Source: Candidatus Melainabacteria bacterium (GTDB lineage: Bacteria > Cyanobacteriota > Vampirovibrionia > Obscuribacterales > Obscuribacteraceae). Taken from it: 64,000 nucleotides of DNA. Shown here piece after piece: positions 18,564 to 26,409 of the stretch (position 1 is the stretch's first letter; every line of letters begins with the position of its first letter). The notes under the pieces are model-generated. The model made no database searches. It was not told the origin of the DNA and saw only the letters and a program-made list of their open reading frames with translations. Both the position numbers and the translations under genes were made by a program. The stretch lies in NCBI GenBank assembly GCA_003153555.1, contig PLZS01000115.1, forward strand, positions 123,806-187,805, written 5' to 3'.

Positions 18564-19889
18564 TTAGCTGAACTCTTCGCCAAATGTGAACGTCACTTCG
18601 CCAACCACAATTTCGCTGCCTGATTTCGCCCCTTCGGCGATCAAAGCGTCGATGATTCCTATTGCCCGAAGCACGTGAATCATGTGATGAATCGAATCGG
18701 GGTCTCGCATATTTGTCACCGAAACAAGCCGCTCAGCTCGATCTCCCTCTACGAAAAACACTCCCTTCTTCCGAGAAATCGAATAACCATGATCCGGTCG
18801 ATCCTGCGATTTAGGATCAAAGAAGATAATTTCGGCAGGTTCTGGCTCAGCTTCCTTGAGTTTGACCAACGCTTGCTCTAAGTTGTTGATCAACTTGTCT
18901 ACGCCCTTTTGGGTGGCACCTGAAATCAGCATGATTTGTTCGCCATTGAATGGATCGTTCTTCTTCGGATTGGAGGACTGCGGATAGCGCTTTTTCAAGT
19001 GATCGATAATTGCAGCAGCTTCTTCTTCTTCTACGAGGTCCGATTTATTGAGGACAAGCAGTTGGGGCAATGCGGCAAGGGACGCACTGTGCAGGCGTAA
19101 CTCTGTATTGATCGTTTCGATGTCTTCTTCCAGGCGCTCTGATGTGATGTCAACAAGATGGATGAGAATTCTTGTTCGTTCAACGTGTCTTAGAAACTGA
19201 TGGCCTAGACCCACTCCTTCGGAGGCACCTTCGACCAAACCCGGAATATCCGCCATGACAAAGGCATTTCCACTGGCAGTCTGAATCACACCGAGCTGAG
19301 GTTCTAGAGTTGAGAAGGGATAGTCTGCAATCTTTGGTTTCGCAGCTGATACCACTGAAAGTAAGGTTGATTTACCTGCGTTAGGCAAGCCCGTCACGCC
19401 GATGTCTGCGAGAATTTTAAGCTCCAACTCGAGTTTGCGCTCTATGCCTGCTTCTCCAGGCTCACAAAAGTGAGGGGCGCGCATCTGTGGCGATGCCAAC
19501 ATGGTATTGCCACGACCGCCTCGACCGCCTTGAGCGATCATGGCGCGTTGTTGGTCGAGCACCAAATCTGCAATTACATCGCCTGTTTCAGCGTCTTTGA
19601 TCACCGTTCCAATGGGAACGCGAATAATCGTGTCTTCTGCATTTTTGCCGTGCATGCCTTTGTTTCGGCCGCGTTCGCCGATTCGCGCTTCGATTCTTTT
19701 TTTGAATCGAAAATCGATCAACGTGTTGATGTCACGAGTCGCTTCAAAGTACACATGGCCGCCGCGGCCCCCGTTGCCGCCTGCGGGTCCGCCCATTGGT
19801 TCGTACTTCTCGCGGCGCCAGGCAACGATACCGTTGCCGCCATCCCCGGAACGCACTTCTATAAATACATGGTCTATAAATTGGCTCAT
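18564..19889 (-). CDS. obgE: GTPase ObgE/CgtA
   Basis: A 441-residue essential-type Obg GTPase linked to 50S ribosome assembly and stress signalling. The Gly-rich Obg fold is at residues 1-160 (GDGGNG, GGPAGGNGGRGG), the G1 loop GLPNAGKST at 166-174, G3 in DIPGL, and G4 NKSD. A C-terminal OCT domain covers about 355-441, as in longer Obg forms found in Firmicutes and some others. ATG at 19887-19889 gives the canonical MxxFIDHVxIEV start. It is divergent from the PC4-like gene across a 164 bp spacer with a GATC-rich hexamer repeat. Confidence 0.96.
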   Translation of the reverse strand: MSQFIDHVFIEVRSGDGGNGIVAWRREKYEPMGGPAGGNGGRGGHVYFEATRDINTLIDFRFKKRIEARIGERGRNKGMHGKNAEDTIIRVPIGTVIKDAETGDVIADLVLDQQRAMIAQGGRGGRGNTMLASPQMRAPHFCEPGEAGIERKLELELKILADIGVTGLPNAGKSTLLSVVSAAKPKIADYPFSTLEPQLGVIQTASGNAFVMADIPGLVEGASEGVGLGHQFLRHVERTRILIHLVDITSERLEEDIETINTELRLHSASLAALPQLLVLNKSDLVEEEEAAAIIDHLKKRYPQSSNPKKNDPFNGEQIMLISGATQKGVDKLINNLEQALVKLKEAEPEPAEIIFFDPKSQDRPDHGYSISRKKGVFFVEGDRAERLVSVTNMRDPDSIHHMIHVLRAIGIIDALIAEGAKSGSEIVVGEVTFTFGEEFS

Positions 19890-19926
19890 GTTTTAAATAA
19901 GAGTTCTTGAGGGTAGATCTTATACT

Positions 19927-19950
19927 GATCTAGATCTTGATCTTGATCTG
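19927..19950. repeat. Four tandem GATCTN hexamers in a divergent promoter region
   Basis: GATCTA, GATCTT, GATCTT, GATCTG run head to tail, and a fifth GATCTT lies 11 bp to the left. The cluster sits between the divergent obgE and PC4-like genes. It might be an operator array, a methylation-sensitive site cluster or simple slippage; nothing more can be shown. Confidence 0.5.
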
Positions 19951-20053
19951 TGTAGTATTTATATATACTTGTGTGTGGATGTCCGTTCTTCTTGGCAGGA
20001 TATATTTGAGCATTACTAACCAATAACTGTGTGTAACACAGGAGGATGATCCC

Positions 20054-20284
20054 TTGGAAGAGAGAATTACAGTTCACGAAAAAGCTCGCGGCGAGACGAT
20101 TAACGTCTATATCGGAGAATATCGCGGCACTAAATATTTGCACATTCGCGAATGGTATATGGACAAAGACCAAGAAGAAAAGCCAACCAAGAAGGGTATT
20201 GCTCTGCCCTTAGAGAAAATCGATGCTCTTCGTGAAGCTATCGATCGATTAGTTCCAGCCTCAGCTGAAAAAGAAGAGCCATAA
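20054..20284 (+). CDS. PC4/p15-like single-strand nucleic-acid-binding protein
   Basis: A 76-residue protein matching the bacterial PC4/YdbC-like family: RGETINVYIGEYRGTKYLHIREWY, then PTKKGIALPLEKIDALREAI. Family members form dimers that bind single-stranded nucleic acid and affect transcription or DNA repair. Start is TTG at 20054, chosen because GGAGG lies eight nt upstream; an ATG at 20046 is out of frame. It is followed 14 bp on by an M23 peptidase gene, also with a TTG start, so the two may share a transcript. Confidence 0.82.
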   Translation: MEERITVHEKARGETINVYIGEYRGTKYLHIREWYMDKDQEEKPTKKGIALPLEKIDALREAIDRLVPASAEKEEP

Positions 20285-20298
20285 GTAGGAAACTGAAA

Positions 20299-21162
20299 TT
20301 GATAATTGGTCGCCGTGCGTTGGAGCGTTGGATTGCTCCAATCATTTTTCTAGTCGTCTTCTCATCTACCCAAGCGTCACTAGCCACTGAAATAGCCGTT
20401 TCAAATGCTTCTCCCAAGCAGGGGGAAACTATTGAATTGACAGCGACTGGAAGTTCGACTGATGCTGCACCACCATCGGTGACATTCAATGGCGAGACCT
20501 ACAAACTCTTTCCTAAAGCTGATCAACAAGAAGGAGCAGCTCATTACGTTGCTCTCCTGGGCATTCCGGCGGATCTGAAACCAGGCAAGTACAAGATCTC
20601 GGTCGGTGAGGATAAGTTTGATTTGGTCGTTAAGGCAGGCAAATTTCCGATTCAATATTTGACCTTGCCCAAATCGAAAGACAATTTCTTGATGTCTCCT
20701 GGAGAGAAAGAAGGGATCGCCGCTGCCAAAGCAACTCTGTCAGATAAGCGGATGTGGAGTGGTGCTTTTGTGACACCATCGAAATTTCCGACCTCATCGC
20801 AGTTTGGCCAGCGACGTATCGTCAATGGAAAACTTTTGGATGATTACTTTCATTCCGGTTTGGACTTTAGAGCGTCGGCAGGCACCCCAATCGTCTCCTG
20901 CGCTCCGGGGAAAGTCGTCCTAACCGGCAAAGGTTGGAGACTCCACGGCAATGTTGTCGCGGTGGATCATGGACAAGGTGTGATCTCTCTCTATATTCAC
21001 ATGAAAACGATTGGTGTCAAAGTCGGCGATGAAGTTACAGCCGGACAAAAGCTTGGCACCGTCGGCGCCACCGGCAGAGCTTCGGGTCCACATCTTCACT
21101 GGAGCCTCTACGTCAATCAAGTTGCCACCAACCCTAAGCCCTGGCTCACGCACACTTTCTAA
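20299..21162 (+). CDS. M23 (LytM) family metallopeptidase, secreted
   Basis: A 287-residue envelope protein. A signal peptide (residues about 10-30, ending near ASLA) precedes a beta-rich N-terminal domain, then an M23 catalytic domain (about 165-285). Zinc ligands are visible as HSGLD and HLHW, with an upstream H in LYIHMK. M23 enzymes cut peptide cross-links in peptidoglycan. The GTP...GKVVLTGKGW and GTVGATGRASGPHLHW blocks are typical. The start TTG at 20299 has AGGA eight nt upstream. A membrane protein gene follows 3 bp after its stop, so an operon is likely. Confidence 0.9.
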   Translation: MIIGRRALERWIAPIIFLVVFSSTQASLATEIAVSNASPKQGETIELTATGSSTDAAPPSVTFNGETYKLFPKADQQEGAAHYVALLGIPADLKPGKYKISVGEDKFDLVVKAGKFPIQYLTLPKSKDNFLMSPGEKEGIAAAKATLSDKRMWSGAFVTPSKFPTSSQFGQRRIVNGKLLDDYFHSGLDFRASAGTPIVSCAPGKVVLTGKGWRLHGNVVAVDHGQGVISLYIHMKTIGVKVGDEVTAGQKLGTVGATGRASGPHLHWSLYVNQVATNPKPWLTHTF

Positions 21163-21165
21163 CAA

Positions 21166-21555
21166 ATGAAAAAACTCATTCTGCTCTTGGTTCTCATTGT
21201 AGTAATCGTCGTTATACCGTTGATCTGGTATAAAGGGCAAATCGAAGCATGGACGGAAGTGACAGGACATGTTACAAGAGCAGATGGTGTCCTTATGAGA
21301 AAGCATATCGCCTGGGAGTACACAGTTTCCAGCAAGAATTTCGCTGGTTATACCGACTTCGATATTTTCGGTTTTCCACCGCCGAAAGTCGGCGACGAAA
21401 TTAAATTGAAATATTCACCGATCGATCCCGCAAATAGCATTGCCCCAAAACTTGATGAAGCAAAGGGCAAATTCTACGTTTATTTTGCTGGATTTTTCCT
21501 GCTTATCATTGTTCCCGTGACGATGTTCCTACGGCGAACCAAAGTCGTATCCTGA
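21166..21555 (+). CDS. Small membrane protein, DUF3592-like
   Basis: A 129-residue protein with one membrane helix at each end (residues about 4-21 and 106-124) and a short extracytoplasmic beta-rich middle. The pattern TGHVTRADG...WEYTVSSKNFAGYTDFD...PKVGDEIKLKYSPIDPANS resembles DUF3592 domains. It starts 3 bp after the M23 peptidase stop, so it is likely co-expressed with it. Function unknown. Confidence 0.7.
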   Translation: MKKLILLLVLIVVIVVIPLIWYKGQIEAWTEVTGHVTRADGVLMRKHIAWEYTVSSKNFAGYTDFDIFGFPPPKVGDEIKLKYSPIDPANSIAPKLDEAKGKFYVYFAGFFLLIIVPVTMFLRRTKVVS

Positions 21556-21741
21556 AGAACGTGATTTGAGCGACCGCCCATTCCAATCCGCCAACTGCGC
21601 AAGGTTCATGCGACGCCGGCGATTCAACTATTACGGCTTGCGGCCATTGATGGTGCTTTGTCACTGTTTGATCACAGTTTCGCTGCCCTTTGATCACAGG
21701 TAAAAAATATAGTCATGTAATTAGTACTGGAGAATTCAAAT

Positions 21742-22035
21742 ATGGCAAGTCATTTTAGCGATAGACCAGCCAATGGTCACAATGGTCAGGATGTTCACCA
21801 TCCGGGTAACCACGAGCAAGAAAGGATGCTTGCCAGTCAAAAGTGCTATGAGACTGTGGGCGGACAGTTTATTGCCGAACATCCGAAGCTTGGAGAATTC
21901 ATGAGAGATCATCCCCCGTTAGATGACTTCTACTACCTTTTGGGCGCACAGTGCGAAGCACCTAAAGGCGCGGCAGCCAATCTGAACCCGCATATGCCGT
22001 ATCTTTCAGCAGAAGACGATATTTATAACAAGTGA
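21742..22035 (+). CDS. Hypothetical protein (97 aa)
   Basis: Starts at ATG 21742 with GGAG about nine nt upstream. The N-terminal third is hydrophilic and His/Asn-rich (NGHNGQDVHHPGNHEQ); the centre is predicted helical (FIAEHPKLGEFMRDHP, then DDFYYLLGAQCEAPKG). It has no signal peptide or membrane segment. No family recognised. It stands alone between the M23 operon and a convergent hydrolase gene. Confidence 0.6.
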   Translation: MASHFSDRPANGHNGQDVHHPGNHEQERMLASQKCYETVGGQFIAEHPKLGEFMRDHPPLDDFYYLLGAQCEAPKGAAANLNPHMPYLSAEDDIYNK

Positions 22036-22216
22036 CACGCGAAGAACGCAGTTTGATATCACACGTTGGCGAAGACGACGAGACATAAAAAGTAATCACT
22101 TCGGTAAACATGTCCGAAAATGCAGAATTGAAGTGATAAGAAACAGTTGTTTGTGCGCGGTTCGAACCTGATCTGGAGCGAAGGAAGCTTTAAAACAACA
22201 GTGCAGTTTAACGCCT

Positions 22217-23056
22217 CTACCTCAAGAATTCAGTCAACGCCTTCTGATATTCCATGGTTGGCGGGTAGTAAACTAAGTGTCCTCGACCTGGGACTTCTAC
22301 AAGAGTGCACGTGTGACAAGCTTTTGCGAGCTCATTCGATTCGGACGGTGCAATGGTTGCATCCTGTTGTCCATAGAGAATCAAAACGGGATTTTGGAAA
22401 CCTGAAAGCGCTGCGCGATTATCTATGTCTTTGTAAGGGAACCAGCTTGAGGGATAGAGATACAACCAGGGCAGTTTGTTTTTGGCCAGTCTTAAAAATG
22501 AGCAAAATGGTGCCAATAAAATAATAGAATTACAAGTTCGGTGGGCTGCGATATGGCATGCAACACCACTTCCAATCGACTCTCCTACAACAACAATTGA
22601 CTTTGGCTCGACCTTCAAGCTATTGACCAAGTAATCGTATGCTGAGTCTCCATCCTTCAAAATTTCGCTGAGCGATGATTTCCCTGAGCTGGATCCATAG
22701 CCAGCATAATCATATATGAGGACTGAAACGTTATAAGGCAAGAAGCTCTCAATGAGCTCTTTCCGGTCATCGATCGTTCCTCCGTTGCCTTTAGAAATGA
22801 GAAGTGTTTTGCTGACGTTGGTACCCTTAAAATACCAAGCGTTTAATTGAGCCCCTGATTTTGTTGGTATCTTCAGAATTTGTTTTGAGATGCCAGATAT
22901 CGAAGTTGTGTTCGCGCTGCTGCCAGTTAGCCATGGCTGAAACAACAAGGAGTCGTACCATGGCTTAGCAATGGGCGGAGACGCTATCGCCCAAAGAACA
23001 AGCAGTTCGACTGTGAGCCAAATGGCATTGTGCTTGTTGAAATATCTGTGTTGCAT
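22217..23056 (-). CDS. Alpha/beta hydrolase, membrane-anchored
   Basis: A 279-residue serine hydrolase of the YfhR/BEM46-like type. An N-terminal hydrophobic segment (residues about 10-28) probably anchors it. The oxyanion block SKGNGGTIDDR, YDYAGYGSS, nucleophile elbow GESIGSG, acid GQQDATIAP and catalytic His in GRGHLVYYP are all visible in order. Substrate is unknown. The 180 bp between this gene and the 97-residue protein contains an imperfect inverted repeat (around 22090-22140) but no gene. Confidence 0.85.
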   Translation of the reverse strand: MQHRYFNKHNAIWLTVELLVLWAIASPPIAKPWYDSLLFQPWLTGSSANTTSISGISKQILKIPTKSGAQLNAWYFKGTNVSKTLLISKGNGGTIDDRKELIESFLPYNVSVLIYDYAGYGSSSGKSSLSEILKDGDSAYDYLVNSLKVEPKSIVVVGESIGSGVACHIAAHRTCNSIILLAPFCSFLRLAKNKLPWLYLYPSSWFPYKDIDNRAALSGFQNPVLILYGQQDATIAPSESNELAKACHTCTLVEVPGRGHLVYYPPTMEYQKALTEFLR

Positions 23057-23151
23057 GTCGCAAGACCGGCTAATTCGTGATCTTCAAACGGTTGGCGAGA
23101 GCGCGCACTCGAACGATGTTTATCAACGACTCAATGCGCCAAAAAGGGGTT

Positions 23152-23355
23152 CTAGGAATGCTGCTTAGGTATTTCTATTTTCCAAGATTCTTTGTATTCG
23201 CGTCCAGCTTGGCGCGCCACAGTGGTCGTAATTTGTTGGAGTTTAATGAGTATTTCCAGTTTCTCTTCGACTGATTTAGCAGCCAAGTCCCGCCGACGCA
23301 ACTCTTTCTTGCGAAATTGTTCTGTTTGCGAATTAGGATCGTTTTCTGTGCTCAT
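23152..23355 (-). CDS. Small charged protein coupled to a nucleotidyltransferase-like gene
   Basis: A 67-residue, highly charged, mostly helical protein (QFRKKELRRRDLAAKSVEEKLEIL). Its ATG overlaps the stop of the upstream nucleotidyltransferase-like gene by ATGA, so translation is probably coupled. The small size, charge and coupling to a substrate-binding nucleotidyltransferase-fold protein recall toxin-antitoxin or defence pairs, but nothing here proves such a role. Confidence 0.6.
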   Translation of the reverse strand: MSTENDPNSQTEQFRKKELRRRDLAAKSVEEKLEILIKLQQITTTVARQAGREYKESWKIEIPKQHS

Positions 23356-23840
23356 GAGACTATCCTAGTCCATCTGTCCATCAAATTGTACCGCTTTAGA
23401 ATTTCCTTCAATTCCGCTTGATCTGGCTTGGCCGATGCTAATGCCTGCGTTAGTCTTTCTCTATCCTTTGGTCTGCCAGTTTCGACCATAATTGCCAAAA
23501 GATATTCGTACTGAAAAACGCGAGTAGAAACTCCTCCAATCTCTTTAGCAACTGCATTGTCCAGAGCTTCTCTAACAAGATCGGTCGGCGGTTCAAGAAA
23601 CTGCACTGGAATTCCCTCAATCTCCACGTGTTCATCTTTAGGCATATAACCTCTTGCAGCTAGATCTGCATGAAGTGGTCCCCCGATTGCGAGAGGTTGC
23701 TCTAGAAGGCAGAATATGTCCAAATCGTAGGTGGTGGCAGGCTCACCATAAAAGAGCATCCCTATGGCACCGCCAATGGCGTACTTCTTTATGACTCCAT
23801 CATGCTCCATTGCATTTATTACGCTGAGTGTTTTATCCAT
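23352..23840 (-). CDS. Nucleotidyltransferase-fold protein (DUF6036/AbiEii-like)
   Basis: About 162 residues from the ATG at 23838-23840, which has GGGAAA just upstream; the frame stays open 30 more codons upstream without a good site. The pattern YAIGGAIGMLFYGEP...TYDLDIF matches the GG...D(x)D active-site arrangement of minimal nucleotidyltransferases used in MNT/HEPN and AbiE systems. The two metal-binding acids appear intact (DLDIF). It overlaps the following 67-residue gene by 4 bp. The family assignment is moderately sure; a toxin-antitoxin function is inference. Confidence 0.7.
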   Translation of the reverse strand: MDKTLSVINAMEHDGVIKKYAIGGAIGMLFYGEPATTYDLDIFCLLEQPLAIGGPLHADLAARGYMPKDEHVEIEGIPVQFLEPPTDLVREALDNAVAKEIGGVSTRVFQYEYLLAIMVETGRPKDRERLTQALASAKPDQAELKEILKRYNLMDRWTRIVS

Positions 23841-23954
23841 GATTTCCCAGGCACTATAAACTTGCAGTATCGTATTGAAGGTACTTGTGCTTCTACGAAC
23901 GACGGTTCTCGAACTGGCAAGGGTAGTCAATCAATGAGTCTGGTTGGGTCACTT

Positions 23955-24380
23955 CTAAGATTCAAATCCCGCCTTAAACGGTGAGTTGGTAATGAAGTAT
24001 TTCTTGATCTTCCTAGCCTCATCGTAATAGCAATAGAAAAACCAGCCGCTTAGAGCGGCTGTTGAGTTTGGCTTCGACTCTCGCCTGATTTTCTCCAAAT
24101 CAAAAAAGACAAAGTTGGATTCCAGTTTCCCAGGTTCAGCTTTGCCTATCCGTGGCCCCGCGACATCATGGCCAAAAATTTCAAATATCACGTCAGCGTC
24201 TTTGCCCGGAGCAATAATTCCCTCGTTGATTGCCTCGGTGCAAACGAGCAGTCGACTGTAAGGAGTAGAAGCAGACTTGTATTGTTTTGCTAGCTCTTTG
24301 GCGGTGGTCTCCGCTTCACATTTTGTACAAAACAGCAACGTCGTAATCAGTAGGACGCCAAATACTCTCATCATTGACAT
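23955..24380 (-). CDS. Secreted hypothetical protein (141 aa)
   Basis: An N-terminal signal peptide (residues about 4-22, hydrophobic core VFGVLLITTLLFC, cleavage near CEAE) precedes a ~118-residue mature domain. The pattern FEIFGHDVAGPRIGKAEPG and GWFFYCYYDEARKIKKYFIT suggests a small beta-sheet envelope domain. No family was recognised with confidence. Neighbours are hypothetical genes on the same strand. Confidence 0.6.
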   Translation of the reverse strand: MSMMRVFGVLLITTLLFCTKCEAETTAKELAKQYKSASTPYSRLLVCTEAINEGIIAPGKDADVIFEIFGHDVAGPRIGKAEPGKLESNFVFFDLEKIRRESKPNSTAALSGWFFYCYYDEARKIKKYFITNSPFKAGFES

Positions 24381-24432
24381 ACCCCCATGGAGTGTCTCTG
24401 CAACTCACACTTTTGACTATAGTCGATCACGC

Positions 24433-24729
24433 CTAGTCCGGATAGAAGTATGCCTTGAATGGAAAGTGCAATTTAAAGGTTGAGACGCCTTGATCGTTCA
24501 AACGGAAGATTTTGCCACCATTGTTCAAGAATGTCTCCAGTCGATTTTTGATCAGCCAATGTGCCAGGCATAGGGCATGGAACGAATCACCGCCTGCGAT
24601 ATCAGGCAGCTGGTCGTGCATGCCTTCTATACCGACCGGGCATGCCCATTGACCGGGTCCTTTTTGATAAGGGCGGCCAAGATATATACGACCGGGTACT
24701 TTTTCACCGTTAGACGCTTCGAAGATCAC
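24433..24729 (-). CDS. Hypothetical protein (98 aa), possibly with a disrupted N-terminus
   Basis: The frame opens at GTG 24727-24729 with GAGG six nt upstream. The protein contains YLGRPYQKGPGQWACPVGIEG and HALCLAHWLIKNRLETFLNNGG, which resembles a family of small uncharacterised proteins (DUF6968-like; weak recall). The same frame continues upstream for eight plausible codons to a TAA, while an ATG a few codons further (MPEY...) lies in another frame, so the natural start may have been lost by a small indel. Function unknown. Confidence 0.5.
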   Translation of the reverse strand: MIFEASNGEKVPGRIYLGRPYQKGPGQWACPVGIEGMHDQLPDIAGGDSFHALCLAHWLIKNRLETFLNNGGKIFRLNDQGVSTFKLHFPFKAYFYPD

Positions 24730-24839
24730 CTTTACCTCAGCAATCGAGTCGTCTTATATTCTGGCATTGCGACCTCTCATCCAAATTGCTTCCGCAATTG
24801 ATTCTTTATATAGGAATGCACTGGTGCTCTAATCAAAAT

Positions 24840-24859
24840 GCGCTGGATTTCTCCAGCGC
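24840..24859 (-). terminator. Hairpin downstream of sepF
   Basis: GCGCTGGA and TCCAGCGC form an 8-bp stem with a 4-nt loop about 40 bp past the sepF stop. On the minus strand it is followed by CATTTTGATT, a weak T-tract, so it may terminate the rsmE-pipY-sepF transcript. Confidence 0.5.
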
Positions 24860-24898
24860 ATCGATATTAACCCCACAACATTAAGGACCGGGTAAGTC

Positions 24899-25411
24899 TT
24901 ATAGCGTTTGAGTCTTGTTCCAGAAAGCATCTTTGATAGCCTTCGAGGAGGTGGATTCAGAGCTGATTACGACGCTCGCCGGTGCGAACAAGAACACACC
25001 ATCGCCGATGCGTTGTTGATGCCCATCGATGGCGTGGCAGGCGCCAGACAAGAAGTCGACCACGCGTTGTGATTGCTCATTGTCTAACATGTGCAAGTTG
25101 AGAAGAACCGATTTGCGCGAGCGCAGGTGCTCAACGATTTCGATTGACTCTTCAAATTGTCTTGGTTCAATAACTAATACTTCGCTCGAAGCCTGGGCGC
25201 TCGGGTGGTCAACCACCTTATTGCCGAATCCATGTCCGATAGATGATCTTGTCTGTCTGACTGGATCTACAGGTTGTGGCTCTAAAGCCAACTGACCGTT
25301 AGTCGCATAAACTTCATCGGATGTTTCAAATAAATCTTCGAAGTCTTCTCTCTCGTAGTTGTCCGAGGGACCAAACCAGAAGCTTTTGATCTTTGTAACT
25401 ATGCTGCTCAC
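24899..25411 (-). CDS. sepF: Cell division protein SepF
   Basis: A 170-residue SepF. The N-terminal amphipathic helix (MSSIVTKIKSFWFGP) would bind membrane; an acidic linker follows; the DUF552 core (about 78-158) shows VLVIEPRQFEESIEIVEHLR, then KSVLLNLHMLDNEQSQRVVDFLSG and GDGVFLFAP. SepF anchors FtsZ at the division site in cyanobacteria and Gram-positives. Start is GTG at 25411 with GGAGGA upstream. It lies just after pipY/yggS, the same neighbourhood as in cyanobacteria and Firmicutes. Confidence 0.93.
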   Translation of the reverse strand: MSSIVTKIKSFWFGPSDNYEREDFEDLFETSDEVYATNGQLALEPQPVDPVRQTRSSIGHGFGNKVVDHPSAQASSEVLVIEPRQFEESIEIVEHLRSRKSVLLNLHMLDNEQSQRVVDFLSGACHAIDGHQQRIGDGVFLFAPASVVISSESTSSKAIKDAFWNKTQTL

Positions 25412-25494
25412 TACATCTCCTCCTTAACTCGGTAATACCAAGTTACGCCTTACCGCTTCCTCACCGTTCCTTACCAAAGGAATAAAAAATCACA

Positions 25495-26154
25495 TCACTC
25501 TTTGAAAATTGCCGTACCAATACGCACCATTGTGGCACCACATTTGATTGCTTCTTGCCAGTCAGTGCTCATTCCCATAGATAGTTCACGCAGATTTACA
25601 TCGTGCGTCTTTTCTAATTCGTCTCTCAAGTCACGCAGACCATCAAAACATTGCTGCCAAACTTCTTTGTCTTCAGTGAGCGGCGAGATCGTCATCAACC
25701 CTTCAATTCTCAAGCTCGGCAGATTTTTGATCTGAGCGAACTGAGCCCGCAACTCATCTGGAGAAAAGCCTGACTTACCGGGGTCTTCAGCGACTTTCAC
25801 TTGCAAGAGAATCGATTGCACAAGCTCGCGACTGGTGGCAACTTTAGAAATCTCGGTAGCAAGGTTGAGGGAGTCGACCGAGTGAATCAAAGCGAACTTA
25901 CCGATCGCTTGCTTCACTTTATTGGTCTGAAGGTGACCGATAAAATGCCATTTTGAATTGTCGACCACAGGTGGTGGCAACACTTTCATTTTGGCGAGGA
26001 CATCTTGAATTCGGCTTTCACCAAATTCTGTCACACCTGAGGAGTAAGCCTCCTCGATTTGAGCGGGCTTTGCGGTTTTAGTCACAGCAATGAGCTTGAC
26101 CGGGCGATCGCCGATTGTCTCTTTGATGCGAGCTAAGTTGTCAGCCACACTCAT
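25495..26154 (-). CDS. pipY: PLP homeostasis protein (YggS/PipY family)
   Basis: About 219 residues, a single-domain PLP-binding alanine-racemase-fold protein. The Schiff-base Lys is in KLIAVTKT; other family marks are FGESRIQD, WHFIGHLQTNKVK, and GLMTISPLT, with the phosphate-binding MGMSTDW near the C-terminus. It controls vitamin B6 and keto-acid pools; in cyanobacteria PipY is linked to nitrogen signalling through PipX, but no pipX is present here. ATG at 26152-26154 matches the family start; a TTG three codons upstream is less likely. It overlaps the stop of a small upstream frame by ATGA. Confidence 0.92.
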   Translation of the reverse strand: MSVADNLARIKETIGDRPVKLIAVTKTAKPAQIEEAYSSGVTEFGESRIQDVLAKMKVLPPPVVDNSKWHFIGHLQTNKVKQAIGKFALIHSVDSLNLATEISKVATSRELVQSILLQVKVAEDPGKSGFSPDELRAQFAQIKNLPSLRIEGLMTISPLTEDKEVWQQCFDGLRDLRDELEKTHDVNLRELSMGMSTDWQEAIKCGATMVRIGTAIFKE

Positions 26155-26348
26155 GCCTTCCAATTGGGCAAATTGGCATCACATATGATGCCTCCAGCAA
26201 CACCTACTATAAGACCTGGAAAAGGGGAATTTGTCAAGTCGATACCAGGTTTTTTGATCGCTCGTACGAGTCGATATATCGGTCTCTGCAGCGTCATTGT
26301 AGCCCGCTTTGATATCGGCTTAAAGACGTGGTGCTTAGACGATTTCAT
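26151..26348 (-). CDS. Possible small protein between rsmE and pipY (65 aa)
   Basis: A frame from ATG 26346-26348 encodes a basic N-terminus (MKSSKHHVFKPISKRATMTL) and a hydrophobic C-terminal stretch with PGLIVGVAGGIICD. Its stop overlaps the pipY ATG as ATGA, the arrangement expected for translational coupling. No ribosome site is obvious and no family is recognised. It occupies the position of pipX in cyanobacteria but does not resemble PipX. It may be only open noncoding sequence. Confidence 0.3.
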   Translation of the reverse strand: MKSSKHHVFKPISKRATMTLQRPIYRLVRAIKKPGIDLTNSPFPGLIVGVAGGIICDANLPNWKA

Positions 26349-26409
26349 AGCATTCAGTCTGATAGTTTGCTGTTCAGGTGATATCTTTTGTGGTGCTATT
26401 GCATCGCTA

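Noticed and set aside
22150..22185. tRNA T-loop-like GGTTCGAACC
   Set aside because: No cloverleaf can be built around it.
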